64,000 nt of DNA, taken from Siderastrea siderea. Lineage: Eukaryota > Cnidaria > Anthozoa > Scleractinia > Rhizangiidae. The stretch's first letter is position 1. Each line of letters begins with the position of its first letter. A program made the position numbers and the translations under genes. The stretch lies in contig OZ034979.1 of the NCBI GenBank assembly GCA_964030785.1, forward strand, positions 5,699,423 through 5,763,422, read 5' to 3'. Positions 45,934 to 56,138 of this stretch are shown here, in pieces. The notes beneath the pieces are model-generated. The model had not been told where the DNA came from, made no database searches, and saw only the letters and a program-made list of their open reading frames with translations.

Positions 45934-48418
45934 TCAAAATGCATTTTTATTGACATGAGATCGCAGAAAGAGGTAAGCAACCTTTGCATCTTCTGGATCT
46001 ATGTCATTGGCATCTGGTACATGTCGCTGACACTCTTGTCGCACAGATGGCTTTAGATAATCATCATTTTCCTCAAGAACTTCAGAAAACTCAGCAACTT
46101 CAAGTAACTGTTCTTCTGTAACCTTGATGCCACATTTTTCTCCACCATATTGTTCCGGAAAGTGGTAAATATGTTCAGGCACTCCTGCTGGAAGTTCTTT
46201 TCCCCTCTGCTTCCGGCTCCTGTGGTTATTCCACACACACGTTCTGAAAACATCGAGCTCCTTTTGAATGACAGGGATGTAGACATATGCTAGCAGGTCC
46301 CTAAGGGTAGATGTAAAGTATACAAACAGTTACAAAAAATACAAGTTTGGCCTCCAATACTCCTAAAAATTAATAAAGAACCCCAGTTTCAAGAGCTGAG
46401 CTTGTTTCAAAGGCTAATGGAACCTCTGGAATCCTATCATACATTACTATTATCTCTTGAGTAATTTTGTTTTGTATTTTAAAAATACAACAAATTAAGG
46501 CAAACTACACTAAAATAAAATGTACACTTGCTAACACATCCACTATGGATGCTCTGGTACTAATTGGTTACTAGGTTTTCACACTTTTATGAAATTCACT
46601 CTACTACCATGTTAGATTTGTAAGTAAATTCACCATGAAATACATGTACCTGTCTGTTTGATCACTAGCGTCATATTCACCACATTCAACTAAGGATTTG
46701 AGCTGATCTTTAAAATATCTCTCCATTCTTTCTAATAGCTCCCGCCACCACCTTTCTATTTTATTTTGGGTTGAGGGTCCATAGAGTACTGCATCTGTAC
46801 ATTTCTCTAAATCTCCTTGTTTCTCTCTAAGAAAGCAATGGATTGTTGCCATAACATCAGTTTCGGTACCTCTGTCTATCCGCAATGTCTCGGGCAGAAC
46901 TGCAGAAAAATGTACATCAACAGTAATTCATTTCATTTTTTCCTAGCCAACACTGTAATGAATTCTGTATTCTGATTGGTTCTTATAAGAGCAGTCCAGA
47001 TTTTCTTTCCACGATCATGATAAAGGTTTTGTGTGTTTATTTTTGAAAAAGTTAACCACACAAAAAATAACCTCGGAGGTGGGAATAAGTAAGTTATTTA
47101 CCAGCTTAGCGGTGGTCTGAATAGTGAAAAACTGTAACTGTGGCCAAAGGCCTACAACATCGCAACATGTACAATGTAGTATTACTCTAACCTCAATTTT
47201 ATCCTGCAATCTGGGCGAAACCTCTCTTACACCCTGTCACCACCCCCCCACCCCCCCACAAACATTGGTAAAGATTTGTTTGTGTACTTGGGGGACAGCA
47301 CTTTCAAGAACTTGTTCACAGTTTTCACTATATGGAACCCTTGGGCAGTAAATAACATATCTTCTAAAAACACACATTCTTATAACTGGTTTAAATGTCA
47401 TTCAACTTTCAAGTGGATAAAGGATTAATATATATAGAATACTATTTTGGGTGTTTTGATTTAGTTCACTGTTATAATTTGATACTAATATTCCAGGTTT
47501 CTGACAAACATCATTACACCAAATTACATGTATATCTTTAGAAGCAATAGGGCTGACAAGCTAAACTGAGATATGATTTGCCTTCTATATTTTGCCCCTT
47601 ACCTCTAGATTCAAACAGATATTCAAAATAGAACCTTCCTATAACCTTGGGTTTGTTGTTTGAGGTCCACACTCGCAGGAAATTTACTCTCCCGCTGTAG
47701 GTATCTAATCCTCCGTAAATACACAAGGGAAACATTGCCTTTTGGTACCCACAAAGTTTATCATGTCCATCGCATGACATAGTACAGTCAGGTCCCTATT
47801 ACAAAAAAAGCACATGCAAGAAGGTAAAGTAAACAGAAACAGTGAGCAATTCTGGTCCTGTTAGAGATGTATACACGGATGGAGACGAAATGCAATGCAG
47901 CTGTTTTGAAAATTTGCTGCTTTATTTTTTGGGGGTTTCTTTATAATAATAGGTTGCACGATGTTTAAGTTAAATTAACTTAAACTTACACCAGTGACAA
48001 ATGCATTCAATCGTTGTGGTCTATTCGATTGCCCCACTCCTCCTCTTGATTCGAGTCCATCCGGGTCAGCTTCTCCCATCGCCGCGTACACCAAATCGCG
48101 AGGAACATTTAGGCCATGAACCTCACGCACCTTCTGTTGCATTGCTCGGTAACCCAAAAGCCTACCAGGACCTTGCAACTCCTTTTTAACAGCTTCTTGC
48201 ACATCACTAACTTCTACTCCATAGTCTGTGTACTTGAGGTCGAAAAACTGGAGCCTTCTACCAAGGCTTCTTAAACTCCATGCGTACATTGGATAATCTA
48301 AGCTCACAAAATCTAAAATTTCCTGTCTTCGCAGATTTCTGCGAACATACTGTTCAAGATCTTGTTTTAGCGCATCGTCATGCTGCCATTCGGCATTTCT
48401 TATTCGCGACTCTGCCAT
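45934..48418 (-). CDS. DDE integrase-type transposase of the alpha-kinase element
   Basis: Four exons on the minus strand: 48418-47990, 47795-47603, 46899-46650, 46300-45934, with GT-AG borders and matching phases; 412 residues. The N-terminal region has a helical DNA-binding style (LRRQEILDFVSLDYPMYAWS) and GPGRLLGYRAMQQKVR...GLNVPRD typical of integrase-core proteins found in animals. A retroviral-integrase-like fold is suggested by D152 (CDGHDK), D216 (RIDRGTE) and E256 (NKIERWW): spacing D-63-D-39-E. The tail contains YVYIPVIQKELDVFRTCVWN and an acidic C-terminus ending NKNAF. The start codon lies 31 bases inside the right terminal repeat. No frameshift or stop was found, so the gene may be active. 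Confidence 0.88.
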
Positions 48419-48448
48419 TTTGAATTACGCGCGATGCCTTTTGGGAAA

Positions 48449-48769
48449 GCGCCTTTACATGCGTGCATGGCATTGTGGTCTATGGCCCTCATAGGCCATG
48501 GTGCAGTTTAGTTTTCTTTTGAAAAACAAAACTGAGACGAAATAAAACAAAATAAAACTCGTTTTAACACTGAAATTGAATTGAAACTGAAATTGAATAA
48601 CAATAACTATAAAAAATACTATATCAAAAACTAAGAAGCAAAAAACGTGAAAGAAAAATAATAAAAAATCGACAATAAAATATACAACACATTAAATCAA
48701 ACTATAAAATCATTAAATAAGTCTTGAAATAGTGTACAATTCTTCTATGGCACACCTAGGCCACCATAG
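48449..48769 (-). repeat. Right 321-bp terminal inverted repeat
   Basis: Complement of 43443-43763. The integrase reading frame begins just inside it, so the same sequence could drive either gene. Confidence 0.9.
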
Positions 48770-48894
48770 TGGTCACCAGCGACGAAACTTTCCAAAAACA
48801 ACATTTATTAACGGCACAATGGAGGAAAATTGTTCTCTTGGACTAGAAAATTCTCCATGACAGAGAAAACAAAACAAAAAAAACGTATACTTAC

Positions 48895-49020
48895 ATTTCA
48901 TGTCCGCCAACATGGCGGCATTGTCCACGATCCACAAACTTTCGTTGCTGAAATATCCGTTGTTAACTCTACTTTCGTCGCCAAAATGCAACCGTGCTAG
49001 CAGCCATCTTGTTTTCTACC
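48895..49020 (-). other. Possible exon at the right side of the P-type element
   Basis: A minus-strand frame reads FGDESRVNNGYFSNESLWIV and ends at a strong donor (AAT/GTAAGT). It lacks an upstream ATG in frame. Any downstream intron would contain the alpha-kinase element. It could be the first exon of another P-element cargo gene or chance. Confidence 0.25.
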
Positions 49021-49234
49021 AGATTTGCTACTCAAAGTTCCCGGATATTGCGCCTAGAGACTGGTAAGGAGCTTTTAGCATCAGGCACCAATTTCCCTCT
49101 ATTATTTTTACCGATTTTTGCCTATTTTCGCAAGAACAAAAGAAATGTGACGTCACACTTTCTTCCAGAACTGGTATCCTCCCGAACTGCTATTCTTACT
49201 GCTGTGGTACCTTTGGCGCCCACAGTCCGTTGGA

Positions 49235-49414
49235 CCCAGCAAGCAGCGGTCGACGCTATTCAAGTAATGGCGGTTCGGTTCGATCGATCGCAAATGAATG
49301 CTTATATTTGGTTTGCAAATGAGGTTTTAACAACGCTAATAAACACAAGAATGCAATGTTAAGAGGTAAGACGTTTTTATTGATATTTCTACTACAATTC
49401 CTCTGCTCCCTGTG
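49235..49414 (-). repeat. Right 180-bp terminal inverted repeat, P-type element
   Basis: Complement of 29301-29480; outer end GCTCCCTGTG followed by the TAGTAAT duplication. Confidence 0.92.
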
Positions 49415-49468
49415 TAGTAATGGGAACCATGAAGAACATTAAAATAGCTTGAAATTTTGTAGTTTTAA

Positions 49469-50387
49469 GGGAAGGTACGTTTTTTCTTGGGGGGGGGGAG
49501 GGCTGGGGAATTTTGGGATTTTTTTCCCAAAAAAGTGTTGGCCCTCCCTTGCGTTTTAATGAAAACACTCCTGACCCCCCACCTTTAGGTGACTGACAAA
49601 AGTGCGACCCTCCCCTCACTACTACATGGTATGTTCCATGCTGTAGAAACCTCAGAACGTTTCACTTGTGAACGCAAAGTGTTTGAATATGAATATATCT
49701 CGATATTGAATGTGTGCACGCTGAAACAAAGAAAATGCGAACAATGTGTGGGATATTTACGTTTTATAGCTGAAGTTTGAATATGGAAGTATTTGAGTAA
49801 AGTTTTGAACATAAAATATCTAAGGGAAAATACACGCGCTTCTTTCTCCGACTAGCCGGCATTGCTGTTGGTTATTTTAACAGAAAGGTTTATTTGTTTA
49901 GCATGCGAAATCTGCCTCTCAAAAACAAATATTTCCTACATTTCCGACAGGGTAGAGCGCATTGTTGAATCTACTAGTAACTCTTCAGAACTAAACGACT
50001 CAGGAGATCAGGCAGCGGATAGCCAACAGCAAGAAGCTGAAGAAACGATACCCGAGTCAAGTACTTCTCGATACGGACGCAAAAGGACACGAGTCCTCCG
50101 AGAAAAACTATGTGCCATGGCATAATATATATGTACAAATGCAACCTAGTACCTTTTATAAAACACCAAATTAAATTAAAGTAGGTGAAAAGAAAAACTT
50201 AATCTGTAAGAAAAATGGAAAGCAACATCACAAAAATTCTCATTAAAAAATTCCGGAAAAGATGTGTGACCCTCCCTTGAATAGCTCACATGAGGTATGG
50301 CCCTCCCCTTTTGGTGCTCACTTTCACTGATGACCCTCCCCTCTGAGGCCCCAGCCCTCCCCCCCCCAAGAAAAAACGTACCTTCCC
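49469..50387. mobile_element. 919-bp TIR element (TAA) in element B
   Basis: The ends begin GGGAAGGTACGTTTTTTCTT and match as inverted repeats through a G-run and GGGCTGGGG, about 40 bases. TAA flanks both sides (49466-49468, 50388-50390). It retains what looks like a terminal coding exon (49951-50125), so it may be an internal-deletion derivative of a coding element. Confidence 0.87.
49951..50125 (+). pseudogene. Orphan C-terminal exon inside a 919-bp MITE
   Basis: After a TTTCCGACAG acceptor the frame reads VERIVESTSNSSELNDSGDQ, a Gln/Glu-rich stretch, then TSRYGRKRTRVLREKLCAMA and TAA. The acidic-then-basic composition is like the C-terminal tail of a DNA-binding transposon protein. No other exon is present. 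Family unrecognised. Confidence 0.4.
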
Positions 50388-50889
50388 TAACTTAATAAAT
50401 GGACAGTTGTAGCTCTAAAAAAAATAAATAACTGTTATGTCACAAAATGGCACTATTATGCCGGCAAATAGCACTATTATGCCGGCATTATGCTCGATGC
50501 TCCACCTATAGTATTATGCTCGAAATTATGCGGGCATATATGTCAAACCCTAATTAGTAAGCTCATACAAAAAAAATAGTGTAAGTGATTTTCATAATCC
50601 CATGAAACAAACTCAAGCCCATGCATTTCACTTATGATTTATCTATTTGTTGTCTTGTCTGTGAACAAAGCTCCAGCTGGAATTGAAAACTAATGTAAGA
50701 ACTCTTTTTTTTTTTTTTGAGGGAAAAAAAAATCCTGCAGAGAAATGAAGAGGAAAAAAAAATATCCTGCAGAGCGTTTAGAAGGAAAAAAAATATCCTG
50801 CCCACCAGGTTGCTAGAAAAAAAAAAGCTTGCTGACCAGAAATCATCCACCCCCCCCCCCCCCTCAAAAGTTAAATGGTCGGCCCCTTA

Positions 50890-51356
50890 GAAAAGTTTAA
50901 TTCCAGACATAAAATGTACACATGGCATCTACTAAAAATAGAAAATATCATGTTTGAAAAGCAGCACACACAGATCTAGAAAGAACAAATTATTTGTCCC
51001 ACTCTTTACTTTTCTTGACTTTTAAAAGGAACATAATGAAAAAATTATTTACCTTTAAAACCCAGCAAAATAACCAGTAACAGTTCTTTTGTGTTTAGTT
51101 TACACTATAAAATTTACCTGTGCTTGAAGTAATGAAACATTTGGTTCTCTTTTATTTAAAAAAAATACACATTTGTAACCTATCTAGAAGATCACTAAAA
51201 TTGTAGAAAAGCCGCTCTTTCTTTTCTTACCTAAAATACTAATAACTATATTTGTAACATGAACTCTCAGTATGAAAAAGAACACATGCACATGATTTTG
51301 GTTTGTCTTTCTTGGGAATATGTCTGAATTCACACAAAGACCAACAACTCCAAGCT
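50890..51356. other. Element A interior, non-coding
   Basis: AT-rich sequence with no recognisable exon or repeat. Confidence 0.5.
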
Positions 51357-51396
51357 GGCTTGATAACTCAGTTGGTAAGAGTGCTGCACTGCTATC

Positions 51397-51679
51397 ATAA
51401 ATAAATAAATAAACACTTTATTTCAGTAGGGTGCATAATTACAGTCAAACTGTAGTCTCCCTTATGGCCCTACAAAACATCCAGGTCGAATTGGAATTTG
51501 GAAATGTTGGTTTTAATGGAGGGAGGAAAACCGGAGTACCCGGAGAAAACCCTCGGAGCAAGGACGAGAACCAACAACAAACTCAACCCACATAAATTAT
51601 GACACCGGGACCGGGAATCGAACCCAGGCCACACTGGTGGAAGGCGAGTGCTCTCACCACTGTGCCATCCCTGCTCCCC
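51397..51679 (-). mobile_element. tRNA-derived SINE
   Basis: The minus strand starts at about 51679 with a tRNA-like head: A box region GGCACAGTGGTGAGAGCAC and B box GGGTTCGATTCCCGG. A unique body with TTCTCCGGGTACTCCGG follows, and the 3' end is AAATAAAGTGTTTATTTATT, as in the SINE at 31561-31831. The bases just left (51357-51396) look like the head of a second tRNA-like SINE (TAACTCAGTTGGTAAGAGTG) on the plus strand, cut by this insertion. Confidence 0.85.
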
Positions 51680-53358
51680 CATTGGTTTGACATGTATATC
51701 CCAACCAAGCCTGTATTTTTTCAGACTTTTTTTGCAGTTGCCTAAGTTGCACACACAGCTGCCATGGTCTTCCATTTCGTTAAACTCCTAATCTGCTCAA
51801 ATGAAAACCTAGAGTATGTGGGACCAGTTAGGGACACGTCAGTTTTCTAAAGGAGCAGGGGGAGGGCAATGAAATGTTATGGACCCAAAATCAATTTTGA
51901 CCCCTCACAGGACTGGTTGTTTTGGATGACCATAAGACAAGGCAAGTTCCTTTATTTCCTTTAACAAACTTAGGAGGTCAACAAGGACAAAGTTACAAGT
52001 TACAAGTTAAAGTTAAGAGTTGCCAAGTTTTACTTGCCATTTCTAACCACTTGCAATGTATTTTGTGGAGTCAGCTTCTTGAAAACTTACTGACAAGACA
52101 ACAACTATGTGAAAATCCTTTGGTTCACAAACGTTTTCTAAGAATATAAATCAACAGCCCAAACATAAGCTCATGAACTTATATTCAAGGTTACTGGGTG
52201 CTGGTCTTCTTTAAAATCTCCTCCTGAAAGAAAAGGTTTCAAGACTGGTAAGACTGATGGAAAACTATGATAGGTGCTAACTGTGTACATAACCTAAGGC
52301 TTCCTGTTGCCATTAAAATTAGACTCCTTTATTTAAAATTTTAAAGGGTAGCTCTTTCAGAAGTCAAGGCATTTACTATCAATAGGAGCCCTTATAGTGT
52401 TAGAGCATAATAATTATGCTCTAACACTATTATGCATCGTAATTGTCCAATCAGGATAAAGCAAGACTTTCCTGGGATAAACCTATTAATATTAATCGAT
52501 TCATAAGTGAGGTGCGAAGTAACGGTCGAGTTGCTTTTTGATGCTTCATGTTGTGTGTGAGCGTGTGAATTAAGATACTGATTTTTAGATGCTTGCAGAC
52601 CAGTTCATTTAGAACTAATACCAGGATTCTACTGCCCTGAATAAAATTATACAACATAACCACCTTTCTGTCAAAAAACTAAGGTAGTTTTAGATGATGC
52701 AAGGCAAAAATTGACGGCAAAAACACTTTACTGGTGACAAACACAAATCAAATCATACAAAACTGAGTTAATTCCAACAAGGAATCCTTTGGTGTAAATA
52801 AGGCAACAAGAGGCCCATTGGCTAAAGAGACAAGACTCTTGCTTTACAAATTTTAACGGCCAAAAAGTCAATGTTTGTAAACATCAAATGTTCTCTTTCT
52901 GTCCTTAAAATTCTTCAAGCAAAATTATTTTGCACTTCCACTTTCACAAATGGCCTTTTGGGTCGTTATAAAAAAACTTAAACAGTCCATCGGATGACTA
53001 CAGAATGAAAAAACTTCTAAATGAAGATCAAACGGAAGACCGAGCGGGGTCCTTGTAAAAATTATTAGCTGAAAGTGTGAACTGAAATGATATTGTACAA
53101 GTTTATTTTAATGTTATTTTAGCTGAGATAATTCCCGTTTGCCTGCATTGTTAATCAACTAGTGATTAACTGCAGGTCTTCTAAAGTAGTTTCATGGTTT
53201 TTTGCACCTCTTTGACTCTGAGATTACTTGACCGCTGAGTCAGACCGCCACGGCCCCTTCAAACAAGGAAAGTTCACTGATCGATTGATGTGTAGCAAAA
53301 GCTAACAAAAACTTGCAAGGGAACACTAATTTTTAAAATTGTGAGTAGGATAGCTTAC
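51680..53358. other. Element A interior, non-coding
   Basis: No gene recognised. It contains a perfect 17-bp-arm hairpin at 52394-52430. Confidence 0.5.
52394..52430. other. Perfect hairpin, 17-bp stem, 3-base loop
   Basis: ATAGTGTTAGAGCATAA, then TAA, then the exact complement. Not part of a larger recognisable element. Confidence 0.85.
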
Positions 53359-53618
53359 CTGCTTCGGTAAAAACGGCAGCTGTAAGACTTCGAATATCCC
53401 TGTCCTCTCAGTCTTTGAATCCCTCCTGATTTTATTATGACATCTAATCTTGTCTCCCTCACTTCATAGAACCATATTATTTTCTTGCGGTGTGAAGGAA
53501 AAATTTTCCTGCTCACAAATGCAAAAGCCCGTGCTAAACACTCGTTTTCCGATTTAAAATACCTTAAACCAATTTCTTTACGCCACCGAGAAGTTAGAAA
53601 AGCGCCTGGAATTGCCAT
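53359..53618 (-). CDS. Possible first exon of an unrecognised gene
   Basis: The frame opens with ATG at 53618 (MAIPGAFLTSRWRKEIGLRY), runs 86 codons and ends at a consensus donor AAGCAG/GTAAGC. Upstream sequence is GC-richer with GCCGCCATCTTTG, like an animal promoter. No matching downstream exon was found on the minus strand. It lies in element A and could belong to a cargo gene. Confidence 0.3.
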
Positions 53619-55227
53619 ATGTACCAAAAAGGTTAAGAATAAGTGATCAAGCAATGAAAACTACGTCGTTTACTCAGGCCGCCATCTTTGTTTATTTCAC
53701 TGGCGCGCACGTTTCAGGAATCTGGGTACTAGGAAAATGATTAACCAATCAGACAAAAGTCTCCTTTGTTCAGGAAAGGTGATTGGACGTTTTGAATATC
53801 AGAAGATGATTTGATTGGTTCAAGTATTTTATGGATGACACATTAATTTCCGTTTGAGAAGACGCGCCATTCGATTTTCTGTTGCCTCGTTCAATGTTGG
53901 TTCGCTCACATTTTGTCCTCTCGTTTAATTTGTCAAGAACATGGTGTTTTACATCGTTTTTCTTTTCTCTCGACGTACACGAGCGCGATTAGATTTACCA
54001 TAAAGGTCACTGCGTTAATCTGAGGGACGCTTCTTCATGGATGCCATGATTTGAATTCTTCAAACCAGCAGAACTCGTGAGAAGAACTGGTCTAATGGAG
54101 TGTTCTAAATGGTAGGTGTTTAAGTGTTTGATTCTTACTGCAGTATTTATACAACAGCGACATATTACAAACAGTTCAGCGGCGGTGTTTGCGTCTTCTC
54201 TGTTAGAATCGGTTAAATGAAATGTTCCCAAAGATCCCAGCGTAAATATGCATGAACATAAGCTTGAGCTTATGTAGCTGGGTTGATTGATTAGCCATAC
54301 GCTACAAGTAGTCCCTGAAAATCGCCGCCTGCGAGGAGACACAAGACACTGAAGGGAAGAGAGAAAATAAACTTTTTTTTAAATATTTGATTCACTTGGA
54401 ATATTTACTGCCTACTCAAAACTAAACCTTAACAATATTAAAATCACAGAAAAACAACCCTGTGTTGACTGCTACTCCAGTCACAGCCTGCCTACAACTC
54501 TATAAGAGTTTGACTGGGCTGACACATACAGCCAGTACTGTTTCAATGGTTTGTTTGACAGAATTCTATTCCAAGTGAATTTTGTATTGGACATAGCAGT
54601 GAAAATAGGAAGCTTGCACAATGACAGCATCAAAAAATACGAGCTTTAATGAGCAAAAAAACAACTCTGCATGTGCATCACACTTTAAGGTACATTTCCT
54701 TCCTATCCTCTGCATAACTACATGTACAAAAACACGAAATTACCTAATGTGACCCTTTATGGAGGACTTGAATTCACAAGCAATTTAAATGCCACCCCTA
54801 CAATTCCACTCCAGGAAAATACACCTACATTTGACAAGTGTAGCAAGTTAGAATCACTGCAATAATGTTTAAAAGATCACACAAACTCTTTATAACTGGT
54901 AACGTCTCCAGTGCTGCTGCTGTTGTGGTTGTGTAAACTCCCCAATAATGGTAAAGATGCACTGGCTATCAAATTACCTTGGAGGTGTGGTGTGCATGTA
55001 AGATTTTTGTCTTCTTTATTTTATCGTGGATGAAATGAAACAATCTGTAGTTATGTTTTTCTGTTTTAACTTCAGATCAAGATACAATAAATTATTGAGA
55101 TATTTAAATTTCAAGTACTGAATATAACTTAGAAAATGAATACTATACTATACTATATACTACTATACTATAATTTTGCAACTTACATGTATCTGAGTTC
55201 AGTGAATCTAAGTATTTTAAGCCATTT
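53619..55227. other. Element A interior, non-coding
   Basis: No supported gene; contains an (ACTAT)n microsatellite at about 55140-55172. Confidence 0.45.
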
Positions 55228-56138
55228 AACAAATTGCAGAATTTTGCATTCTGTATTCACTGCTTAATAACTTTTTGCTGAATTTTACTCGTATAACCAA
55301 ATGCAGAATTTCTGCATCTTAGCTCAGTGTAGTGAAATCGTATTTATTTTGCTGATTTTTGTTCATTTTAGCAGGTGCAGAATTTCTGCCTCTTAGCTCA
55401 GTGCAGTGAATTTGAGTGTATTAAGCCACTGAACAAGATGCCGAATTTCTGCATCCTTTGGTATTCACTACTTAATAAGTATAGTTATTGCTGAGTTGTA
55501 TTCATTTTATCAAGCGCAGTATTTCTGCATCTTAGTTCAGTGCAGTGAATTTGTATAGTTTTTTGCTGATTTTTGTTCATTTTAGCAGGCGCAGAATTTC
55601 TGCGTCATAGCTCAGTGCAGTGAATTTGAGTGTATTAAGCCACTGAACAAAATGCAGAATTTCTGCATCCTGTTGGTATTCACCGCTTAATAAGTATAGT
55701 TTTTGCTGAGTTGTATTCATTTTGTCAAGCGCAGTATTTCTGCATCTTAGTTCAGTGCAGTGAATTTGTATAGTTTTTGCTGATTTTTGTTCATTTTAGC
55801 AGGTGCAGAATTTCTGCATCTTAGCTCAGTGCAGTGAATTTGTATAGTTTGCAGAATTTCTGCAGCCATTGGTATTCAGTGCTTAATAAGTATAGTTTCT
55901 GATTGTGATTCATTTTACCAAATGCAGAATTTCTGCATCTCAGCTCAGTGCAGTGGATTTGAGTATTTTGTTTAGCCACTGAGCAAGATGCAGAATTTCT
56001 GCATCCTATTGGTATTCACTACTTATTAAGTGTCGTTTTTACTTATTTTTATTCATTTTATCAAATGCAGAATTTCTGCATCTCAACTCAGTGCAGTGTA
56101 TTATCTAGCCACTGAACAAGATGCAGAATTTCTGCATC
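55228..56138 (-). repeat. Array of GATGCAGAATTTCTGCATC palindromes, right side
   Basis: About fourteen copies of the palindrome, in the complementary orientation to 21551-22085, spaced roughly 50-75 bases apart with spacers such as TTAGCTCAGTGCAGTGAATT. Some units are decayed to GCGCAGTATTTCTGCATC. Confidence 0.87.

Larger units (their letters stand above)
43443..48769. mobile_element. 5.3 kb transposon with alpha-kinase and DDE integrase
   Basis: Terminal inverted repeats of 321 bases (43443-43763 and 48449-48769) begin CTATGGTGGCCTAGGTGTGC and look identical or nearly so. The flanks are TGGT on both sides (43439-43442, 48770-48773). Two convergent genes fill the interior: an alpha-kinase on the plus strand starting 136 bases inside the left repeat, and an integrase-like transposase on the minus strand starting 31 bases inside the right repeat. 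It is the innermost member of the nest and probably the youngest. The transposon superfamily is not assigned. Confidence 0.88.
29301..49414. mobile_element. 20.1 kb P-type DNA transposon with helicase cargo
   Basis: The outermost 180 bases at each side (29301-29480 and 49235-49414) are inverted repeats that I read as identical, starting CACAGGGAGCAGAGGAATTG. The flanks are TAGTAAT on both sides (29294-29300, 49415-49421); P-family elements make 7-8 bp duplications. Inside are a P-element-type transposase on the plus strand (29721-34555), a PIF1-like helicase on the minus strand (35320-39364) and a possible zinc-finger exon (42626-42898). A separate alpha-kinase/integrase element (43443-48769) has inserted into it. 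Identical ends suggest recent movement, even though the transposase has an apparent one-base deletion. Confidence 0.88.
27830..50886. mobile_element. Element B: 23.1 kb TIR transposon (TTA), nested in A
   Basis: The ends begin GGGGCCGACCATTTAACT and match as inverted repeats for about 46 bases, including a long G-run and GTGGATGATTTC. TTA flanks each end (27827-27829, 50887-50889). Just inside both ends are recurrent A-rich units containing TTCCTGCA or ATCCTGCA, also present at the ends of element A. Subtracting the P-type element (29301-49414) leaves about 2.9 kb with no transposase, so B is a non-autonomous relative of A. Confidence 0.85.

Noticed and set aside
51357..51679. tRNA genes
   Set aside because: A and B boxes are present, but the cloverleaf is incomplete and an ATTT-rich 3' tail follows, as expected for SINEs.
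54007..54342. 111-codon minus-strand open frame
   Set aside because: No recognisable domain, no paired exon and no conserved composition; treated as chance.
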